Positions 58,690-64,000 of a stretch of 64,000 nt of DNA are shown piece after piece. Below the pieces are notes generated by a model, which was not told the origin of the DNA, made no database searches, and was given only the letters and a program-made list of their open reading frames with translations. The translations under genes and the position numbers were made by a program. How positions within the stretch are numbered: the first letter of the stretch is position 1; every line of letters starts with the position of its first letter. Where the stretch lies: NCBI RefSeq assembly GCF_014647415.1, contig NZ_BMPD01000001.1:1-64000 (forward strand), in the 5' to 3' direction. This DNA comes from Haloarcula sebkhae (GTDB lineage: Archaea > Halobacteriota > Halobacteria > Halobacteriales > Haloarculaceae).

Positions 58690-60687
58690 ATGACTTTCAC
58701 GGGCGATGAGCGCGCGCAGTCAGTACAGGTCGGGGCTGTACTGCTGTTCGGCGTGCTTATCATCGCCTTCTCCTCGTATCAGGCGTTTGCTGTCCCGGAG
58801 CAAAACCGGGAGGTGGAGTTCAACCACAATCAGCAGGTCCAGACGCAACTGCAGGACCTGCGAAACGCCATCATCTCAGTCCCGGGACAGCCGAGCCGGC
58901 AGGCCGTCTCGGTCCAGCTGGGGACGCGATACCCGAGTCGGCTGGTAGCGACGAATCCCGGGCCGCCGTCAGGATTGCTGTACACGGACGGCACGACGAA
59001 CGAATCGCAAAACCTCACGGTTCGCAACGCCGAGGCGATTACGCCTGAGACGGCAGATTACTGGGACGGAGCCACGCCACGGCACTACAACACGGGCGCC
59101 ATCGCGTACAAGCCGGAGTACAACGTCTACGGGGAGGCCCCGGAAACTGTCTACGAGCACTCGCTCGTCTACAACCAGTTCCGCGAGGGCAATATCACGC
59201 TCTCTGAACAGGCGATGGTCGACGGGCGCGACATCACGCTCGTCGCTCTCAATGGGTCGCTGAGTCGCTCGGCAAGCGACTCAGTCACGGTCGACGTGAA
59301 GCCGACGTCGCAGTCGTCTCGAACGGTCCGCGTGACGAACGCAACCGAGACGTCGAACGTCTCAGTGTCGTTTCTCTCACGGCTGCCGGCGTCGGAATGG
59401 AGAGCGCTTCTCGACGACGAAGTCGATCCGAATCCGGGTAACAAAAGCAACAACCGGTACATCGCGAACGTCATTGAGGCGGAGGGACCTGGCTCGCTCT
59501 ACAACGTCACTATCGTCTTCGAGCGAGGGGTGAACTACCGCCTGAAGATGGCGAAGGCGGGTGTCGGGACGAAGGTAACTGCGGAGAACGACGCGTATCT
59601 TACAACTGTCGATGATAACGAGATCAGCGTCCAGCAGGGCGGCGACGGAGAAATCGTACTGGAGGTTCGGGACGCGTACAACAACCCTGTAAGCGGTGTC
59701 ACAGTCAACGGCTCAGTCGAAGGGAGTAACACGGGGTCACTTACCCCGGACACAGAATCGTCTGACAGCGACGGTCGCGTCAAATTCGTCTACAACGCAA
59801 GCCAGTCGACGGCAACTGGAACATACACCGTCCAGTTCAGCCTCGATGAAATCGACGGTTCGTTCGTCGGTGAGACTCCGGAAAACGTTTCGATTCCGGT
59901 GACGGTGACGGAGGCGAACCAAGGCTCTGGTGGTGGGTCCGGCAACAGTGGCCTCATCTACAACGAGGACGCCGTTGCCCTCGACAGTGACGGAGGTCCT
60001 GATGGGGGTGTGCAGTTTAGCGTCACAAATGAGGTAGGTGATACGATCACTATAACAACGGTTGCTATCGACGCTGTGGACGAAAATATCGACTTTCTTA
60101 GTGACAGTTACCGCAATTACCGCGATCCAGCGCCCCAAGAAAACGAGTTGTACATCGAAGCGGACACCGACGGCTACACTGATTTCAATGGCGGGACAGA
60201 CATTCCACGTGTCATCGATGTCGACAATCAAGAGCGAGATCTAGCCGGGCCGAATCCAGTCATGTCCGACGGCTCGATTGCGACGTTTCATTTATTCGAG
60301 TTCGAACGGTTCGGTGTCCAGACAGGGATGAACGGCGAAAGCGTCACGATAACCGTCACCTACGAGCTATCGAGTGGCGGTACCGATTCAAAGATGTTCA
60401 CGGTCACCCCCGGCGGCGCGAACACGAGCGCGCAACCGAACGCGGACTTCACGATAACCTCCAACGGGGGAGAATCGAACGGGAAATGGGATTTCGATGC
60501 CAGCCAGTCCAGTGACCCGCAGGGAGACATCGCGGCCTACGAGTGGGACCTCGACGGCGACGGTATCTTCGACGATGCGAACGGCCAGACATTAGAGAAG
60601 AGACGGGTGTCGTCTGGCACGAAAGTAGCGCTCCGTGTCGTCGACGCAGAAGGGAACGCCAACACGGTCCGTAAAGAAGTGCCATAA
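58690..60687 (+). CDS. Pilin-like surface protein with Ig-like and PKD-type domains
   Basis: 665 aa. N-terminus DERAQSVQVGAVLLFGVLIIAFSSYQAF looks like a haloarchaeal type IV pilin-like or membrane-anchored start (short charged head, single helix). Then a beta-rich body; an Ig-like/invasin-type repeat (EIVLEVRDAYNNPVSGVTVNG, about 305-405), a linker with GGGSGNSG, a region with lower GC (about 59970-60370), and a C-terminal PKD-type domain (ADFTITSNGGES...WDFDASQSSDPQGDIAAYEWDLDGDG, about 585-660). Likely cell-surface and variable between strains. Confidence 0.75.
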   Translation: MTFTGDERAQSVQVGAVLLFGVLIIAFSSYQAFAVPEQNREVEFNHNQQVQTQLQDLRNAIISVPGQPSRQAVSVQLGTRYPSRLVATNPGPPSGLLYTDGTTNESQNLTVRNAEAITPETADYWDGATPRHYNTGAIAYKPEYNVYGEAPETVYEHSLVYNQFREGNITLSEQAMVDGRDITLVALNGSLSRSASDSVTVDVKPTSQSSRTVRVTNATETSNVSVSFLSRLPASEWRALLDDEVDPNPGNKSNNRYIANVIEAEGPGSLYNVTIVFERGVNYRLKMAKAGVGTKVTAENDAYLTTVDDNEISVQQGGDGEIVLEVRDAYNNPVSGVTVNGSVEGSNTGSLTPDTESSDSDGRVKFVYNASQSTATGTYTVQFSLDEIDGSFVGETPENVSIPVTVTEANQGSGGGSGNSGLIYNEDAVALDSDGGPDGGVQFSVTNEVGDTITITTVAIDAVDENIDFLSDSYRNYRDPAPQENELYIEADTDGYTDFNGGTDIPRVIDVDNQERDLAGPNPVMSDGSIATFHLFEFERFGVQTGMNGESVTITVTYELSSGGTDSKMFTVTPGGANTSAQPNADFTITSNGGESNGKWDFDASQSSDPQGDIAAYEWDLDGDGIFDDANGQTLEKRRVSSGTKVALRVVDAEGNANTVRKEVP

Positions 60688-60720
60688 CGTCCGTTTTGTC
60701 ATTCCGTCCCGTCACCGACC

Positions 60721-61470
60721 TCAGCAGAGATTCACGGTAATATAGACGACACCGTCGGCAGTCGCCGCGCCGACGCCGATGTGGTTCGCGTTCGCCATGT
60801 ACAACGTGTCGCGGGGACCGGAGAAGTCGAACCAGTGGTCGGCGACGGTATCGGCGACTCGGGTCGCGTTTGCCCCGTTCGGGTCGACGCTCGTGACCAG
60901 TTCGAGGTCAGTCACCGGGCGGAAGTACGCGTTCCCTTCGTGGCGGAGGCGACACTGCTCGGACAGTCCGGCGGCTGCGTACCGGTCTGTCGTGTCTGAC
61001 CCGTTCGCAATCGGGGAGGCCGCCCCCTGTGCAGCCATTCGCTCACTGTGGTTTCCGGCCATCGCCGACAACTTCTGCCCGGTGTTGGTCTCATCTGAGA
61101 GAGAACCATCGAAGGCGTCGTTGGCAACCGGGTTGCCACGCCGGTCGTTGATTGCCGCTACAAGCCGGTCTTCGAGGCGGGCCATATCGATATCTGTCCC
61201 CGAATCAGCTGGCGTGGTCCGTGCCGCATCCGGCGTCGCGGTAGGTTCTGCGGACTGCGTCACTCCGGCCGCAGTCTCCTGGCTACTCGGCGTCGCCGGT
61301 GACACACGTTCTGCACTGGGCGTCGCTGCTGGTGATCGTTCCGTGGATTCCGCCGGTGCTGACTCGGTTGCGTTTGCACCAAGCGTCCCCTCGACCGCTA
61401 CTCCTGCGAGTCCAGAGACACTGAGTGCCACCAGAACTACCAAACCGAGTGTGATGACCGATCTGTTCAT
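60721..61470 (-). CDS. Exported CAP/SCP-domain protein
   Basis: 249 aa. Signal peptide MNRSVITLGLVVLVALSVSG; a Thr/Ser/Pro/Ala-rich linker (30-105); then a CAP domain with LVAAINDRRGNPVANDAF, KLSAMAGNHSERMAAQG, VTDLELVTS and YMANANHIGVGAATADGVVYITVNLC. The catalytic-type His of CAP (AxxHS) is present as NHSERM. Fungal/animal CAPs bind sterols or lipids; role here unknown. Start ATG 61470 begins the signal peptide. Confidence 0.8.
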   Translation of the reverse strand: MNRSVITLGLVVLVALSVSGLAGVAVEGTLGANATESAPAESTERSPAATPSAERVSPATPSSQETAAGVTQSAEPTATPDAARTTPADSGTDIDMARLEDRLVAAINDRRGNPVANDAFDGSLSDETNTGQKLSAMAGNHSERMAAQGAASPIANGSDTTDRYAAAGLSEQCRLRHEGNAYFRPVTDLELVTSVDPNGANATRVADTVADHWFDFSGPRDTLYMANANHIGVGAATADGVVYITVNLC

Positions 61471-61651
61471 ATGAAACGTTCCTGTCCCGTTCCGAGAACT
61501 GATATCTGAGTCACAGTTGTCCCGGAACCGTCTCGAACGGCGTACATTCGGCTCTCTCTCCACAAATATGTTTGGACAGTGTTGGAGCTCCGATTACCAG
61601 CGGCGAAAACCCGCCCGTAAACATCTTTACTGTGGATGAGTGTCCTGAAGT

Positions 61652-62338
61652 ATGGGTGACCTGTCGCGGCGCGGCTTCGGGGCCTCGGTGCTCGCCGCGC
61701 TCTCCGCCGGCTGTCTCGGGAATCGACCTGCACAGGAGTCCGAGACGACACCAGTCCCGGAACCGGCAGCGTCACAGCGGACTGCTACAACTGATCGCGT
61801 CGGTACTACCTCGACCCCAGCAACAGATCGCGCTGCGGCTCCGGCGAACACGTCAACAGCGCAGCGCACCGAGGCGTCGCGGACGAACAGCTCTACGGAG
61901 ACGTCGGCACGGATTCAGGTCGAGACTGAGACACCGACGCCGACACCCGAGCCGAACCACCGGTCGGTCGATACGACATTCCGACTGGAGGAAAACGAGT
62001 ACGAGGATTTCACAGTTGACGCGACTGACCAGACGACGCTCACCTACGATCTCATCGTTCGGCGCGGCCCGGCCGTGGACGTCATCCTGTTCACCGAAGA
62101 CGAGTACCGGGCATTTCAGAGCCGCCACCGGGCTCGGTACGCTGGCGAGGTGTCGCGGTTCCACGAGACGAACGTCCCCGAGAACCGAATTACCATCTCG
62201 CCGGGGACGTATCGGCTCGTCGTCAACAACACCGACTGGTCACGTGCCGTTCCGTCACCGGACGAGCCATACGATGTTCTCGAAGGCGAATGCATGGTCG
62301 ATTTCTCTTTTAATACGGAACCGACGACCAGCGAGTAA
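61652..62338 (+). CDS. Tat lipoprotein of unknown function
   Basis: 228 aa. Twin-arginine-type start MGDLSRRGFGASVLAALSAGCLG, with lipobox LSAGC, so it is anchored outside by a lipid on Cys21. A low-complexity Thr/Ser/Pro stretch (25-95) with many TATPTP-like pieces leads to an ordered part (VDTTFRLEENEYEDFTVDAT ... LDFTIR). No known domain. Separated from the CAP gene by a divergent 180-bp region. Confidence 0.75.
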   Translation: MGDLSRRGFGASVLAALSAGCLGNRPAQESETTPVPEPAASQRTATTDRVGTTSTPATDRAAAPANTSTAQRTEASRTNSSTETSARIQVETETPTPTPEPNHRSVDTTFRLEENEYEDFTVDATDQTTLTYDLIVRRGPAVDVILFTEDEYRAFQSRHRARYAGEVSRFHETNVPENRITISPGTYRLVVNNTDWSRAVPSPDEPYDVLEGECMVDFSFNTEPTTSE

Positions 62339-62436
62339 CTGTCTCACAGCGGGTTCGTGGCCCATCTGCGCAATACTAGTCAACCGTCGAAATACCAGTC
62401 GACAAGCCCATATACATCCACGCTGACGCTAGATTC

Positions 62437-63774
62437 ATGACTGCAGTCGGTATCGATGCCATGGAGATCTGGACCGGGAAGCTCAAACTCGACCTCGCGG
62501 AGACGTTCGCGCCGGCTCAAGGAGACGACCCGGGGAAGTACACGAAGGGGCTCGGCCTGCGCGCGTCGTCGTTCCCGGACGTGTACGAGGACATCGTCAC
62601 GATGGGGGCGAACGCGGCCCATCGTCTGATGGAGCGCAAGGGACTGACGCCCGAGGACATCGGCCGTATTGACGTGGCGACTGAGAGTGCCTTCGACAAC
62701 TCGAAGCCCGTTTCGACGTACATCGCGGGCTGTCTCGAACAGGTGTACGACGAGAACTTCCACCACGCCAACAAGGGCGAGCGGAAGTTCGCCTGTATCT
62801 CCGGGACACAGAGCCTCGACGACGCATACAACTGGATCCGCGCCGGACGGAACCGCGGTCGGGCCGCGCTTGTCATCGCAACTGACACCGCACTGTACGC
62901 CCGCGACGATCCCGGCGAGGCCACGCAGGGAGCCGGTGCGGTGGCGATGCTCGTCGACGAAGACCCGAATCTGGTCGAACTCTCGACCGAGCAGGGGTAC
63001 GGTAGCGCCGACGAAACTGACTTCCTCAAGCCCAATCAGCAGTTCCCGTCCGTCGACGGTAAGCGCTCGGTGAACGTCTACCTCGCCCGTATGCGCGAGG
63101 CGCTGGAGGACTTCGCCGAGGTGGCCGGCGACATCCATCCGGGAGACTACGAGATGATTCCGTTCCACACGCCGTTCCCGGGGATGGTCCGGAAGGCCGC
63201 AGCGCTTGGCTACCGGCACATCGTTCGCGGCACGGACGTAGGCGAACTGCTCGCCGAGGAAATCGGCCACCAGCCCATGCGTTCGGACTTCGAGACCGAC
63301 GACGAGTTCCACGCGGCGATCAAGGAGTACACGGACGCACTCACCGAAACCGAGCGCTATCAGGACTGGTACGCCAATACCATCGAGCCGACGCTCGAGA
63401 TCTCCCGGGAGGTCGGGAACTGGTACACCGGTTCTGTCCACATCGCTCGTGCCTCTGGGCTGAAACACGCCCGTGAGAACGGACTGGATCTGGACGAAGC
63501 CCGATTGTTAGTGGCCTCCTACGGGTCCGGCGCACAGGCGGAGGTCCACGCCGAAACCGTTGTCCCTGGCTGGGAGGAGGAAATCGGCGCGCTCGACATC
63601 GACGAGCAGATCCGGAACCGCTACGACCTCTCTTTCGCCGAGTACGAACAGGTCCACGACGTCCATAATCACGATACTGAGGCCGATGTCGAGGAGTTCA
63701 CCGCACCGGAAAAGGAGTTCGCCTTCGACGGCTGGGGCCGGATGGGTGAGCGGAAGTATCGGTACGTGGAGTAA
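62437..63774 (+). CDS. hmgB: Hydroxymethylglutaryl-CoA synthase
   Basis: 445 aa, archaeal HMGS length. Catalytic Cys120 in KFACISGTQSLDDAY, Glu83 in ATESAFDNSK, and the His in FHTPFPGMVRKAA, plus VGNWYTGSVHIARASGLKHA near the C-terminus. Joins acetoacetyl-CoA and acetyl-CoA to HMG-CoA for the mevalonate pathway that makes archaeal isoprenoid lipids. Start ATG 62437. The tandem repeat starts right at its stop codon. Confidence 0.96.
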   Translation: MTAVGIDAMEIWTGKLKLDLAETFAPAQGDDPGKYTKGLGLRASSFPDVYEDIVTMGANAAHRLMERKGLTPEDIGRIDVATESAFDNSKPVSTYIAGCLEQVYDENFHHANKGERKFACISGTQSLDDAYNWIRAGRNRGRAALVIATDTALYARDDPGEATQGAGAVAMLVDEDPNLVELSTEQGYGSADETDFLKPNQQFPSVDGKRSVNVYLARMREALEDFAEVAGDIHPGDYEMIPFHTPFPGMVRKAAALGYRHIVRGTDVGELLAEEIGHQPMRSDFETDDEFHAAIKEYTDALTETERYQDWYANTIEPTLEISREVGNWYTGSVHIARASGLKHARENGLDLDEARLLVASYGSGAQAEVHAETVVPGWEEEIGALDIDEQIRNRYDLSFAEYEQVHDVHNHDTEADVEEFTAPEKEFAFDGWGRMGERKYRYVE

Positions 63775-63967
63775 GTGAGAGGCACGACCATAGGGAGTGG
63801 CTCTCATATACGACGAGCGGCGCAGCCGCGAGAATAGCGAGGATCGAAGCGAGCAGCGCGAGCGAAACCCTCGAATCGAAACGGGGACCGCAGGGAGCCG
63901 TGGAGAATAGTGAGAGGCACGAGCGTAGGGAGTGAGTCTCGTACACGACGAGCGGTGCAGCCGCGAG
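63774..63967 (+). repeat. Two 59-bp direct repeats, 135 bp period, at the right edge
   Basis: Copies at 63774-63832 and 63909-63967 match at 52 of 59 positions (start AGTGAGAGGCACGA, end GCAGCCGCGAG). Between them is a 76-bp spacer that probably belongs to the unit. A third copy may lie past the window. Looks like an intergenic repeat family of haloarchaea, not a CRISPR: spacer too long, repeat too diverged. Confidence 0.7.
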
Positions 63968-64000
63968 CAGGAGGCTCCAGCCGGTGAACACGGTGACCGG

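Noticed and set aside
63774-63967. CRISPR array
   Set aside because: Only two copies, 12% diverged, with a 76-bp spacer; not CRISPR-like, and no cas genes.

Overview
The window reads as chromosomal DNA of an extremely halophilic archaeon (class Halobacteria), and the overall gene set is most like Haloarcula. That genus call is inference from recognition, not from a search. The signs are high GC with strong third-position GC, very acidic proteins, halorhodopsin, two HTH_10 (Bat-type) sensor-regulators, a HalOD1 protein, an LWR-salt protein, archaeal RpoP, L37Ae, prefoldin beta, KEOPS Pcc1 and DnaG, and many start codons about 25-30 nt after a TATA-like box (leaderless mRNAs). No rRNA, CRISPR array or origin is visible. 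The one tRNA is tRNA-Ser(CGA).

Layout. 0-5.5 kb: transposase tail at the left edge, halorhodopsin, aldo/keto reductase, DUF7344 protein and a large PAS/GAF/HTH_10 regulator. 5.6-13.7 kb: membrane proteins, L37Ae-RpoP-Pcc1, a DUF2103 protein, pantoate kinase, an UPF0175/PIN pair, prefoldin beta and its DUF3194 companion. 13.7-20.5 kb: an acidic exported protein with a striking upstream inverted repeat, bifunctional nuclease, HAD hydrolase, a second HTH_10 regulator, HalOD1, then a small ORF coupled to a class I terpene synthase-like enzyme. 20.5-31.7 kb: citramalate/isopropylmalate synthase with a leader peptide, HNH-like protein, histidine kinase, GMP synthase glutaminase subunit, DUF2070, tRNA-Ser, MoxR, GtrA, sulfatase, methyltransferase and acetyltransferase. 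31.7-41.7 kb: AarF/UbiB kinase, Hsp20, GIDE protein, compact MoeA-like protein, LWR-salt protein, pterin dehydratase, the siroheme-route heme genes (hemA, precorrin-2 dehydrogenase, fused ahbA-ahbB) and twin cold-shock genes. 41.8-50.2 kb: two cis-prenyltransferase paralogues, DUF92, GNAT, DnaG primase, TIM-barrel isomerase, CsaA-like protein and a DUF3311/sodium-solute symporter pair. 50.2-64 kb: HFX_2341-type regulator, ValRS with a structured leader, DUF1405, PdxS, MscS, DUF2150, a pilin-like surface protein, CAP protein, lipoprotein, HMG-CoA synthase and a tandem repeat at the right edge.

How the genes connect. Isoprenoid metabolism recurs: HMG-CoA synthase feeds the mevalonate pathway, the cis-prenyltransferase pair makes long-chain lipid carriers, and the terpene synthase-like enzyme would use a prenyl diphosphate. 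Cofactor genes also recur (heme via siroheme, CoA, PLP, a compact MoeA-like protein).

The leads judged most likely to be new are: (1) a leaderless 56-codon ORF overlapping a terpene synthase-like gene by ATGA; (2) adjacent convergent cis-prenyltransferase paralogues that have each lost the motif the other keeps; (3) small leaderless ORFs in the 5' leaders of valS and the citramalate synthase gene, the former within a nested inverted-repeat structure; and (4) several clean palindromic promoter elements.
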